From DASSJF01 sp035280345 (lineage in GTDB: Bacteria > Sysuimicrobiota > Sysuimicrobiia > Sysuimicrobiales > Segetimicrobiaceae), in NCBI GenBank assembly GCA_035280345.1, contig DATEGA010000091.1, forward strand, positions 1 to 36,262: a stretch of DNA of 36,262 nt, read 5' to 3'. Shown here piece by piece: positions 23,402 through 31,166 of this stretch. Under the pieces are notes generated by a model. The model saw only the letters and a list, made by a program, of their open reading frames with translations. It made no database searches and was not told where the DNA came from. Numbering within the stretch: position 1 is the stretch's first letter; each line of letters starts with the position of its first letter. The position numbers and the translations under genes are program-made.

Positions 23402-24304
23402 CTACTGCCGACGCTGCCGCGGGTCGAGCCGCTCGGCCAGAGACTCCCCGAGCACGTTAAACGCGATCACCGTCAGCGACAGCGCCATCGCCGGCACGAT
23501 GACAAGATACGGATGGCTCTGCAGATACTGGAACGACTCGTTGATCATGAGGCCCCAACTCGGCCGGGGCGGCTGCACCCCGATCCCGATGAAACTCAGC
23601 GTGGCCTCGGTCAGCACGAGTGCGCTCACGTCGAGCGTCGCGCGCGCGGCGAGCAGGTGCACGGCGTTCGGGACGAGGTGCCGGAGCAAGAGGCGGCCCG
23701 GCCGGGCGCCAATCGCGCGGGCGGCCTCGACGTACTCCCGTTCGCGCAGCGAGACCACCTCGCTGCGGATCGTCCGCGCCATCGCCGGCCAGGCAGTCAT
23801 CGTCAGCGCGAGGACGATGTTGAGCAGGCTCGGCCCGAAGATGCCCGTCACCAACACCGCGAGCAGCAGCGATGGAAACGCGATCAGGAGGTCCACGACG
23901 CGCATCAGCGTCGCGTCGAGCGCACCGCCGTAAAACCCGGCCACGGTGCCCCACGAGACGCCGACGACCGACTCGGCCGCGACGGCCGAGAATCCCACCG
24001 TGAGCGAGATGCGCGCCCCGTGCAGCAACCGGCTCAGCAGATCCCGCCCAAACTGGTCGGTCCCAAGCCAGTGGAGCCGGCCCGGTCCTTGAAGCGCCTG
24101 ATCGAGATTCTGGCGGTCGTAGCCGTACGGCGCGATCCACGGCGCGCCGAGCGCCGCGGCGAGGAGGAACACGAGAAACACTGCCGCCGCGGCGGCCGGC
24201 CAGTCCCGGCGGGCCCAGCGCAGGACCGCGGACGGCCGGGCGGGGCCGGCGGGGTCCGCTCGGATCACGAGATCAGTAGCGAATACGGGGGTTGAGGGCG
24301 GCAT
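23402..24304 (-). CDS. ABC transporter permease, DppC/OppC type
   Basis: The 300-residue membrane protein has the DppC layout: an N-terminal cytosolic tail, one helix, WLGTDQFGRDLLSRLLHGARISL, four or five more helices, and the ATPase-contact loop EREYVEAARAIGARPGRLLLRHLVPN, then EATLSFIGIGVQPPRPSWG and ERLDPR at the end. It pairs with the DppB-like gene just upstream. The ATG at 24304 overlaps that gene by 32 bases; a GTG at 24268, just after its stop, is equally possible. It closely resembles the truncated permease at 35371, pointing to a duplication. No ATPase gene is in the window. Confidence 0.9.
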   Translation of the reverse strand: MPPSTPVFATDLVIRADPAGPARPSAVLRWARRDWPAAAAAVFLVFLLAAALGAPWIAPYGYDRQNLDQALQGPGRLHWLGTDQFGRDLLSRLLHGARISLTVGFSAVAAESVVGVSWGTVAGFYGGALDATLMRVVDLLIAFPSLLLAVLVTGIFGPSLLNIVLALTMTAWPAMARTIRSEVVSLREREYVEAARAIGARPGRLLLRHLVPNAVHLLAARATLDVSALVLTEATLSFIGIGVQPPRPSWGLMINESFQYLQSHPYLVIVPAMALSLTVIAFNVLGESLAERLDPRQRRQ

Positions 24305-25193
24305 ACGAGAGGTCGACGGCCAGGTTGACGAGCGTGAAGATCGCGGTGTAGACGAGCACCGCGGTCTGAATCACCGTGTAGTCGCGCTGGAGGATCGCGT
24401 CGACGGCGACGCGCGCCATGCCCGGAATGTTGAAGATAACTTCGACGACGAACGCCCCGGTGATCGCATACCCGAACGCCATCCCGACCGTCGTCACGAT
24501 CGGCAGCGCGGCGTTGCGCATCACATGGCGGGCGAGAATCGCGCCGCCGTGGAGGCCCTTGCTGCGCGCCGTCCGGATGTAGTCTTCGGTCAGGACCTGC
24601 CGGACGCTCGCGCGGCTGATCCGCGTGATGTAGGCGACCGGCGCCGCGGCAAGCACGGCAACCGGCAGCGCGTAGTCGGCCGGATGCCCCCAGCCCGCGA
24701 CCGGAAGCAGCCGCCAGCGCAGCGCGAAAAGCAGCACGAGCACCGCGGCCACGACGAAGCTCGGCACCGACAGGCCGGTGATGACGCCCAACTGGATCAA
24801 CCGGTCGGCAAGCGAGCGGCGCAACACCGCGGCGATCACGCCGAGGCACGTACCCGCCAGCGCCGCCGCGGCGACGGCGAGCGCGGCGAGGCGAAGGCTG
24901 ATCGGCAGGGTCTGCCGCACGATGTCGGCGACCCGCCGGTCGGGGTTGATGTACGAGACGCCGAAGTCGAAGCGCGCCGACCGGGCGACGTACGCGGTGA
25001 ACTGCTCGGCGAGCGGACGGTCGAGCCCTAGCGCTCGGCGGAGGTGCGCGGCTGCCGCGGGCGTGTAGTGGTCCGCGAGCAGCACCTGGACCGGATCGCC
25101 GGGCGCATAGTGTCCGGCGAGAAAGATGAGCAGGGCCGTCCCCAGGAGCAGCGGCACCATGAGCGCAACCCGGTAGGCGAGATACCGAAGCAC
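24273..25193 (-). CDS. ABC transporter permease, DppB/OppB type
   Basis: The 306-residue permease begins MLRYLAYRVALMVPLLLGTALLIF, followed by the DppB-typical GHYAPGDPVQVLL and ALGLDRPLAEQFTAYV. The coupling loop RQVLTEDYIRTARSKGL and FVVEVIFNIPGMARVAVDAI are diagnostic. It should form the pore with the DppC-like protein. The GTG start at 25193 follows the substrate-binding gene by 22 bases and has GAGGAGG rather far upstream (15 bases). Likely substrates of the family are peptides, nickel, glutathione or opines; the catabolic genes around it suggest a modified amino acid or small amide. Confidence 0.9.
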   Translation of the reverse strand: MLRYLAYRVALMVPLLLGTALLIFLAGHYAPGDPVQVLLADHYTPAAAAHLRRALGLDRPLAEQFTAYVARSARFDFGVSYINPDRRVADIVRQTLPISLRLAALAVAAAALAGTCLGVIAAVLRRSLADRLIQLGVITGLSVPSFVVAAVLVLLFALRWRLLPVAGWGHPADYALPVAVLAAAPVAYITRISRASVRQVLTEDYIRTARSKGLHGGAILARHVMRNAALPIVTTVGMAFGYAITGAFVVEVIFNIPGMARVAVDAILQRDYTVIQTAVLVYTAIFTLVNLAVDLSYAALNPRIRY

Positions 25194-25215
25194 CCGGGGA
25201 CGGCCGCGACCTCCT

Positions 25216-26820
25216 CTACTTTTGGATGCTGACCGTATTGAACTTCAAGTACCCGGACAGCGCCGCCGTCGTCTGCAGTCCCTGCACGTACGGCTTCTTC
25301 AGCAGCGCGAACTGCGTGAAGACCATCGGGATCATCGCGCCGTCTTCGACCGCCATCGCCTCCGCGCGGTGGTAGAGCTGGGTGCGCGCGGCGTCGGTCG
25401 CCGCCGCGTTGGCCTGATCGACCAGCCGGTCGAACTCGGGGCTCGCGTAGCTCACGCGGTCGAGCGGCGACTTGCTGTACAGCAGCAGGTCCAGATAGTC
25501 GCTGTAGTCCAGATAGTCGGCGGCCCACCCGGTCATGAACGAGGCGAAGGCGGTGCGCCGGTTCATCCCCTGCTGGAAGGCGGCGAACTCCTGGCGCTGC
25601 AGCCGCACGTCGACGCCGAGGGTATCCTTCAGCATCGCCGCGGCCGCCTCGGCGGCCATCTGATAGTCTCCGGCGATCGGGTTGATCGCCATCGTGAGCG
25701 CCGGCAGCTTGCCGGTCAGCCCCGCCTCGTCGATAAGTTTTTTGGCCTGCGCCGGATTGTACGGCAGACCCGTATACCCGGTGTAGAAACCCGGAATCCC
25801 CGGTGGGACGATCGACGCCGCGGGCTGGTAGAAGCCGAAGAAGACGGTGCGGGCGATCTTCGTCTTGTCGATCGCCATCGCGAACGCCCGGCGTACGCGT
25901 GCGTCTTTGAACGGCTCGTACACGCGCGGGTTCGGCCCGAGCCAGATGATCTGCGCGCGCGGGAACACCAGGAGTTCCTTGCCCATCACGGGATCCGATT
26001 TGATGCGCTGAAAGTCGGCGAGCGGCACGGGCACGAGGTCCAGCTGGCCGGCCTGGTACTCGGACAGGCGGGTCTGCGCCTGGGTCACGATCGGCATTTC
26101 GACGCCCGATATCTTGGGCGCGCCGGCGAAGTAGCGCGGGAAGCTCGTCAGAGAGACGTGATCGTTGTGCACCCATTCGCGCATCGTGAACGGCCCCGAG
26201 CCGGCGTCATGCGCCGCGAACCACGACTTGCCGCCGCGCTCGACGACATCCCGGTCAACCACCACGGCGGCGTAGTAGGCGAGGCGGTTGAGGAAGCCGC
26301 CGCGCGCGTTGGGATTCAGCACAATTTGCAGCGTCAGCGGATCGATCACCTTGATCCCGGCGAGGCCGCCGCCGGCCTTCTGCTGCGCGTCGTAGCCGGC
26401 GACCCCGCCGACGACGATGTCGCCGATCTCGGTCTGGACGGCGGGATCGCCCATCCGCTCGAAGGACCACTTCCAGTCCGCGGCCGTGACCTTGCGGCCG
26501 CTGTGGAAGTAGACGTTGTCGCGAAGGTGGAAGGTATAGATCAGTCCGTTCGGCGAGATGTCCCAGCTCTTCGCCGCTTCCGGAATCAGCCGGCCGGCGC
26601 CGTTGAACCCGACGAGCGAGTTATACATGAGGAGCGTGAGATCGCCGGACGAGAAGTCGGTCGCAAAGTACGGGTCGATCGTCGGCGGCTCGCCACCGAG
26701 CGGTGAGCGAAACACGCCGGCGACCTGCCCCGCCGCGGGCGACGGTCCCCATCCACCGGCCAACACGCCGAGCAGTGCGGCGGCCACGACCAGAGCGGTG
26801 AACCCTCGAGACACGGGCAT
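25216..26820 (-). CDS. ABC transporter substrate-binding protein, family 5 (DppA/OppA-like)
   Basis: The 534-residue extracytoplasmic protein has a Sec signal peptide (SRGFTALVVAAALLGVLAGG, cleavage near residue 31). There is no lipobox cysteine, so it is not a typical lipoprotein. The family-5 core starts at FRSPLGGEPPTIDPYFATD and includes LIPEAAKSWDISPNGLIYTF, LRDNVYFHSGRKVTAADWKW and VRRAFAMAIDKTKIA. The ligand is unknown. Upstream of it in the same run are four soluble enzymes and downstream two permeases, so it is the receptor of the uptake system. Confidence 0.9.
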   Translation of the reverse strand: MPVSRGFTALVVAAALLGVLAGGWGPSPAAGQVAGVFRSPLGGEPPTIDPYFATDFSSGDLTLLMYNSLVGFNGAGRLIPEAAKSWDISPNGLIYTFHLRDNVYFHSGRKVTAADWKWSFERMGDPAVQTEIGDIVVGGVAGYDAQQKAGGGLAGIKVIDPLTLQIVLNPNARGGFLNRLAYYAAVVVDRDVVERGGKSWFAAHDAGSGPFTMREWVHNDHVSLTSFPRYFAGAPKISGVEMPIVTQAQTRLSEYQAGQLDLVPVPLADFQRIKSDPVMGKELLVFPRAQIIWLGPNPRVYEPFKDARVRRAFAMAIDKTKIARTVFFGFYQPAASIVPPGIPGFYTGYTGLPYNPAQAKKLIDEAGLTGKLPALTMAINPIAGDYQMAAEAAAAMLKDTLGVDVRLQRQEFAAFQQGMNRRTAFASFMTGWAADYLDYSDYLDLLLYSKSPLDRVSYASPEFDRLVDQANAAATDAARTQLYHRAEAMAVEDGAMIPMVFTQFALLKKPYVQGLQTTAALSGYLKFNTVSIQK

Positions 26821-26835
26821 CCCTCCCCTTGCGGA

Positions 26836-27525
26836 TTATGACGAACGCGTGCCGGCGAGTTCCTGCTCGCCGTGCCTGACGGTCTTGAGGTATGCGAGTA
26901 CGTCCGCGGTCGGGACAACGTCCGCGTACTTCATGTGCAGATCGAACAGCGCGACCTTGTGCGACGTGATGCCGCGATCGCACACGGCGTCCTCCGGCAC
27001 AATCACGCGGAAGCTGTAGTTGAATGCGTCGAGCACGGTGTCACGGACGCAGCCGCTCGTCACGGTTCCCGTGACGATCACCGTATCGACGTTGTGGAAG
27101 ATGAGGTAGCTCACGAGGTCCGTGCCGAAGAACGCGCTCGGGGCCGCCTTGACGACTACGGACTCCGCCGGCAGTGGGGTGAGCTCCGGAACGATCTCGT
27201 AGGCCGCGGGATCGGCCATGATCGGACGGGCGTTGACCGCGCTGGTCTTCCAGCGCCCCCGCTCGGCCGGGATCGTTCGCCGCTTGGCCTTCGAGAAAAA
27301 CACCGGACACTCCGCGGCACGCGCCGCCGTCAACAGCGTCTGGATCACCCGGACCGTCGCCGGCGCGGTCGGACTGCTGTACGGGTACGCCGGATCGACA
27401 AACGCCCGATACATGTCCACGACGAGGAGGGCCGGCCGCCGTCCGTAGCCCACCGTCCCGCCCCAGCCGCCGCGTTCGTATAGGGCCTGCTCCTCGTTCG
27501 GCACCACATCATCCCAGATCGCCAC
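26836..27525 (-). CDS. Isochorismatase-like cysteine hydrolase (N-carbamoylsarcosine amidase group)
   Basis: The 229-residue enzyme shows the catalytic triad of the family: Asp in ALLVVDMYRAFVDPAYPY, Lys in VVVKAAPSAFFGTDLVSYL and Cys in GTVTSGCVRDTVLDAFNY. Relatives hydrolyse N-carbamoylsarcosine, nicotinamide, biuret or isochorismate. The SGCVRDT form and the long N-terminus with YGRRPALL suit amidohydrolases better than isochorismatase. The GTG start at 27525 has AGGAGGTGA upstream and lies inside the 3' end of the preceding dehydrogenase gene (17-base overlap). With a dehydrogenase before and a binding protein after, it is part of the catabolic operon. Confidence 0.85.
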   Translation of the reverse strand: MAIWDDVVPNEEQALYERGGWGGTVGYGRRPALLVVDMYRAFVDPAYPYSSPTAPATVRVIQTLLTAARAAECPVFFSKAKRRTIPAERGRWKTSAVNARPIMADPAAYEIVPELTPLPAESVVVKAAPSAFFGTDLVSYLIFHNVDTVIVTGTVTSGCVRDTVLDAFNYSFRVIVPEDAVCDRGITSHKVALFDLHMKYADVVPTADVLAYLKTVRHGEQELAGTRSS

Positions 27526-28603
27526 AGGTCACCTCCTGCCCGCCCAATGCTTCATGTCGCCGGCCCCACCGCTCGAGCAGCGGGTGCGCCACTCCCGCCG
27601 AGCGGGCGAGCGACGCGATCTCCGCCCACATCTCCGGCGCGACCATCAACCCACGGCCGGCGCTCCGTTGCTTGCGCGCGGCGCTGCCCTCGCCCGGCAG
27701 CCGAATGGCGTCCGCGCCCGGCCGCCGTGGTCCCGACGTCATCTCCTTGGCCAGCCCGGCGAGGCTTTGTTCGTAGGTCTCCATCGGCAGAAACGCCTCG
27801 ACCCCGATCGCGCCGACAAGGTTGGCCGAGGTCGCCGGCGGCCAGATCCCGGCCAGCACACCGCAGAGGATCTCGATAGCCACCGCGAGCGCGTAGCCCT
27901 TATGTCCGCCGAGCGGCGCGAGCGTCCCCCGCGGGGGCAGCGCCTGCTGCGGGTCGCGCGTCGGCGCGCCGTTCGCATCGAACGCCCACCCGTCCGGCAG
28001 CAACTCACCCACCTTCTGCGCGAGCAGGACGTTGCCGCGCGCCCCTTGCGTGGTCGAGACGTCGACGACGATCGGCGGGCCGCCGCGGCGCGGGAAGCCA
28101 ATCGCGAGTGGGTTAGTCCCGAAGATGGGCTTGGTGCCGCCCCACGGCGCGACCCACGAAGACTCGGGGTTGCCCGAGCACATGATCAACCCGATCATGC
28201 CGGACGCCGCCGCGGTCTCAACGTAGGCGCCGAGCCGCCCGATGTGGTTCGTATTCCGCACGAGCGCCAGGCAGACGCCGGTGCGCGCCGCCCGCTCGAT
28301 GCAGCGGGCCATCGCGTGCATCGCAGCGACGTGGCCCCAGCCGTTGTGGGCGTCGAGGACCAACACCGCCTCTCCGTCCCGCTCGATCGTCACCGAGGTG
28401 GGCGAGACGATTTCGCGGCGGCGCGCCCAGCCGACGTACGGCGGGATCCGGAGCAACCCCTGCGAGCGATTCTCGCGCTCCTCCGCGTCCACGACGTGCG
28501 CGGCCACGAGCGTGGCCTCGTCGTCGACGAGGCCGGCGGCGGCGAGCAGCGCTCGCAGCAGCGCCGTGAGGTCCGCGGCGGCGATCGGACCGACGTCAGC
28601 CAC
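27509..28603 (-). CDS. Ldh-family NAD(P)-dependent oxidoreductase (malate/lactate/ureidoglycolate type)
   Basis: The 364-residue enzyme belongs to the LdhA-unrelated malate/L-lactate dehydrogenase family (YlbC/AllD-like). Marks are NRSQGLLRIPPYVGWARR, then VRNTNHIGRLGAYVETAA with the catalytic His, FGTNPLAIGFPRRGGPPIVVD, PLGGHKGYALAVAIEIL and the late DAIRLPGEGS. Substrates in the family include malate, ureidoglycolate, sulfolactate, diketogulonate and delta-piperideine-2-carboxylate. The start is a GTG. It overlaps the amidohydrolase by 17 bases and follows the M24 gene by six. Confidence 0.87.
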   Translation of the reverse strand: MADVGPIAAADLTALLRALLAAAGLVDDEATLVAAHVVDAEERENRSQGLLRIPPYVGWARRREIVSPTSVTIERDGEAVLVLDAHNGWGHVAAMHAMARCIERAARTGVCLALVRNTNHIGRLGAYVETAAASGMIGLIMCSGNPESSWVAPWGGTKPIFGTNPLAIGFPRRGGPPIVVDVSTTQGARGNVLLAQKVGELLPDGWAFDANGAPTRDPQQALPPRGTLAPLGGHKGYALAVAIEILCGVLAGIWPPATSANLVGAIGVEAFLPMETYEQSLAGLAKEMTSGPRRPGADAIRLPGEGSAARKQRSAGRGLMVAPEMWAEIASLARSAGVAHPLLERWGRRHEALGGQEVTCGDLG

Positions 28604-28609
28604 GCCGGA

Positions 28610-29845
28610 CTACCACCACCGGACCGGACATTGGTTCAAACGCTCGACGCCCGACGCGGTGACCACCCAGTCGTCCTCCCAGCACGCGGTCCCGAACCCC
28701 CGGCGCACCAGCATCGGCTCGAACGCAAAGACCATGCTTTCTTCGAGACGCGCGGGATTGCCGGGCGCGAACGCCGGCAGGTCCTGCACGGCCGCGCCGA
28801 CGCCGTGGCCGCGGAAGTAGAGGTAATCTCCGTAGCCGGCCTCCTCCGCCCGCGCGATCGCGATCTTCGCCAAGTCGGCGATGACCGCGCCGGGCCGGGC
28901 CGCGCCGGTGACCTCTTCCACGATCGCGATCTGCGTGTCCATGAACCGCCGCTGTTCGGCCGTTGGCTCGCCGCAGACGCGCTGGCGCGAGGCGTCGCTG
29001 TGGTAACCCATGTAGCGGGCGCCGACGTCCATGTACACGATGTCGCCCTCGCACACCCGGTACCCCGTCGGAGCCATGTGCTTAAACCCCGACCGCGCGC
29101 CGGCGCAGACCGAGATCGCGAACGCGGGGTGTTCGGCCCCACCGTTGAACATCGCGCGGTTCGCCTCACCGGCGAGCTCCCATTCCGTCACCCCGACCCG
29201 CACCGCGTCCATCGCCGCCGCGAGCGCCGCGTCGGCAAGTCCGCAGGCCCGGCGGATGACCTCGATCTCGCGCTCGCTCTTGATCGCACGCAGCTCTTTC
29301 AGGATGGGGCCCGCGTCGACGACACGCGCATTCGGGAACGTCTCGCCGAGAAAGCGGGTGAGCCGCTCCGCGGATTCGCCGCTGACCCCGATCGTGCCCT
29401 GTGCGCAGCCCCGCTCGGTCATAAAGTCCTCGACGTGGTCGAAGACGGTCGCCGGACTCGCCGCGCCGGTTACCGTCCGGGGCGCCGCGGCGCAGCGCAC
29501 GTCCTCGATCCAGCAATCCTGGATACCGGAGTGCATCGGTTCACCGTGCATCACGGCGTTGGTCGTGAAGCCCGGCGCGCCGTCGCGCGGGACGACGAGC
29601 ATGCTGTCGCCACCGTAGAAGTCCTCGAAATTGGTGAGATAGCGGATGTTGGTGCCGTCGGCGCGGTTGCCGAGCACGACGAGGCAGTCGAGGTCCCGGC
29701 GGGCCATCCGGCCGGCGAGCCGCCGCAGCCGCTCCAGGTACTCCTCCACCGGGAATGGCAGGTTCATCCACGGCGCGCGATCCGCGTACGCGTATGGAAC
29801 CCGGCCCCAGCCGTAGGGCATCGCGGGGCGGTCCTTAGCGCTCAT
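28610..29845 (-). CDS. M24-family hydrolase (Xaa-Pro peptidase/creatinase fold)
   Basis: The 411-residue protein has a creatinase-like N-terminal domain and a pita-bread C-terminal domain with all five metal ligands in place: Asp in IVYMDVGARY, Asp in GYHSDASR, His in YFRGHGVGAAVQ, Glu in FAFEPMLVRRG and Glu in ACWEDDW. The N-domain carries AVMHGEPMHSGIQDC, shared with the second M24 protein at 32573. Possible reactions are cleavage of an Xaa-Pro-like amide or opening of a ring as in ectoine hydrolase. Its ATG overlaps the preceding PLP-enzyme stop (11 bases). Confidence 0.87.
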   Translation of the reverse strand: MSAKDRPAMPYGWGRVPYAYADRAPWMNLPFPVEEYLERLRRLAGRMARRDLDCLVVLGNRADGTNIRYLTNFEDFYGGDSMLVVPRDGAPGFTTNAVMHGEPMHSGIQDCWIEDVRCAAAPRTVTGAASPATVFDHVEDFMTERGCAQGTIGVSGESAERLTRFLGETFPNARVVDAGPILKELRAIKSEREIEVIRRACGLADAALAAAMDAVRVGVTEWELAGEANRAMFNGGAEHPAFAISVCAGARSGFKHMAPTGYRVCEGDIVYMDVGARYMGYHSDASRQRVCGEPTAEQRRFMDTQIAIVEEVTGAARPGAVIADLAKIAIARAEEAGYGDYLYFRGHGVGAAVQDLPAFAPGNPARLEESMVFAFEPMLVRRGFGTACWEDDWVVTASGVERLNQCPVRWW

Positions 29846-31037
29846 CGTCGCTCTCCCGGTGATCGTCGTCGCCGCCGATCATCTCGGGCGGCGTCGCGAC
29901 CCCTTTCAGCCCCGTGCCGGTCAGCGCCACCACCGTCGTTTCGCCGCCCGCGATCGTGCCTTCCGCGAGCAGCCGCTCGGCCGCGGCCGCCGACACCGCG
30001 GCGGTCGGCTCAACGAACAACCCTCGTCCAGCGAGTCCAAACCAGCCCGCGTAGATCTCAGCCTCGCTCACGGTGACGATGTCACCGTCGCTCTCGCGCA
30101 CCGCGGCGAGGATTTGGCGGTCGCGGGGCGGTTGCTGGATCCGGATGCCCTCGGCCATGCTGTCCCGGAGCGGGAACTCCACGCCCTCGGTGCTCTCCAT
30201 CCCGGCACGCAGCGCGTAGTGGAGCGGCGCGCAGTTCCCGCCCTGGACGCCGAAGAACCGCGGCAGACGATCGATGAGGCCGGCCGCGCGCAGTGCCCGG
30301 AAGCCGAGCGCCGCCCCGAGCAGCAGGGTCCCCGCCCCGACCGGCACGACGACGTTGTCGGGGCGCCGCCCGCCGAGCTGCTCCCAGATCTCGAGTGCGA
30401 ACGTCTGCGTTCCCGCGAGAAAGTACGGCGACCACAGGTGGCTCGCGTAATACGCGCCGTCGGCCGCCGCTTCTGCGGCGCGGGACACGTCGGCGCGCGT
30501 CCCTTCGATCAGCACGAGCCGCGCCCCATGGCTGCGGATCTGCCGCGTCTTCGCCGGTGAGGTGCTGGCCGGGATGTAAAGGTCGCAGGTGATGCCGGCG
30601 GCGGAGAAATAGGCCGCCATGGAGGCGCCGGCGTTGCCGGACGAATCCTCCACCGCGCGCCGGACACCGAGGGCTGCAAGACAGCTGACGAGCACCGCCG
30701 ACCCGCGGTCTTTGAACGACCCCGTAGGAGACAGAAACTCGAGTTTGTACTTCAGCCCCGTCCCGCGCCGGGCGTCGATGAGGGGCGTGCCGCCTTCGCC
30801 GAGCGTGACGATCGCGTCGTCGGGAAGCGCGGGAAGCGTTTCGCGGTACCGCCACACCCCAGGCGGCCGCGACCCGAGCGCTTCGGACAGCACCACCGGC
30901 GCGCCGGCAAGATCGAGCGGACCGCCGCAGTCACAGCGCCACACCTCGCGCGAGGCCACGTAGGTCCGGCCGCAGAGACTGCAGTGCAAGTCGGGGAGTC
31001 GAACGGCGGTACTGATACGGGGCTGCAGCCTCGCCAT
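29835..31037 (-). CDS. Threonine-synthase-like PLP-dependent lyase
   Basis: The 400-residue fold-type II enzyme begins with a small zinc ribbon (LHCSLCGRTYV and WRCDCGG), then GEGGTPLIDA, the PLP lysine in LSPTGSFKDRGSAVL, DSSGNAGASMAAYFSAAG, and the phosphate-cradle VPVGAGTLLLGAALGF. This matches archaeal/plant-type threonine synthase and its paralogues. Position as first gene of a peptide-uptake and hydrolase operon, away from hom and thrB, argues for a catabolic beta- or gamma-elimination rather than threonine synthesis. ATG at 31037 is the first residue of the homologous region; GAGGAG lies about 15 bases upstream, rather far. Confidence 0.83.
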   Translation of the reverse strand: MARLQPRISTAVRLPDLHCSLCGRTYVASREVWRCDCGGPLDLAGAPVVLSEALGSRPPGVWRYRETLPALPDDAIVTLGEGGTPLIDARRGTGLKYKLEFLSPTGSFKDRGSAVLVSCLAALGVRRAVEDSSGNAGASMAAYFSAAGITCDLYIPASTSPAKTRQIRSHGARLVLIEGTRADVSRAAEAAADGAYYASHLWSPYFLAGTQTFALEIWEQLGGRRPDNVVVPVGAGTLLLGAALGFRALRAAGLIDRLPRFFGVQGGNCAPLHYALRAGMESTEGVEFPLRDSMAEGIRIQQPPRDRQILAAVRESDGDIVTVSEAEIYAGWFGLAGRGLFVEPTAAVSAAAAERLLAEGTIAGGETTVVALTGTGLKGVATPPEMIGGDDDHRESDDER

Positions 31038-31062
31038 CGCGGCAGCGTCACACTCCTCAGGC

Positions 31063-31091
31063 GGTAACGGCCGTCGATCTGAGTCGTTACC
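31063..31091. promoter_or_regulatory. Inverted repeat GGTAACG-N15-CGTTACC upstream of the catabolic operon
   Basis: GGTAACG (31063-31069) and CGTTACC (31085-31091) are perfect 7-bp inverted repeats centred 22 bp apart, two helical turns, in a noticeably A+T-richer gap between the regulator and the PLP-enzyme gene. A dimeric regulator site or a 5' UTR hairpin would both fit. Confidence 0.45.
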
Positions 31092-31121
31092 AAGTTGCGA
31101 AGAAATTCTCAGTCTGATTAC

Positions 31122-31135
31122 GGCAAAGATCTGCC
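31122..31135. promoter_or_regulatory. Palindrome GGCAAAGATCTGCC upstream of the catabolic operon
   Basis: GGCA and TGCC flank AAGATC in a 14-bp near-palindrome, 87 bp upstream of the PLP-enzyme start. Fis-type HTH proteins bind such short dyads, and the regulator gene ends only 32 bp away. It may be the operator; this is inference from symmetry and position. Confidence 0.35.
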
Positions 31136-31166
31136 AATTCCTTGTCCAAGAGCCGGAGATCAAGGC

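Noticed and set aside
27554..30076. 840-codon open frame on the plus strand
   Set aside because: It lies antisense to the dehydrogenase, M24 and PLP-enzyme genes, is Arg/Pro/His-rich with no recognisable domain, and is the normal by-product of high GC content.
31122..31138. Possible sigma-54 promoter (minus strand TTGGCAGATCTTTGC)
   Set aside because: Only nine bases separate the GG and GC elements instead of ten, and the nearby regulator lacks the AAA+ domain needed for sigma-54 activation. The symmetry suggests an operator instead.
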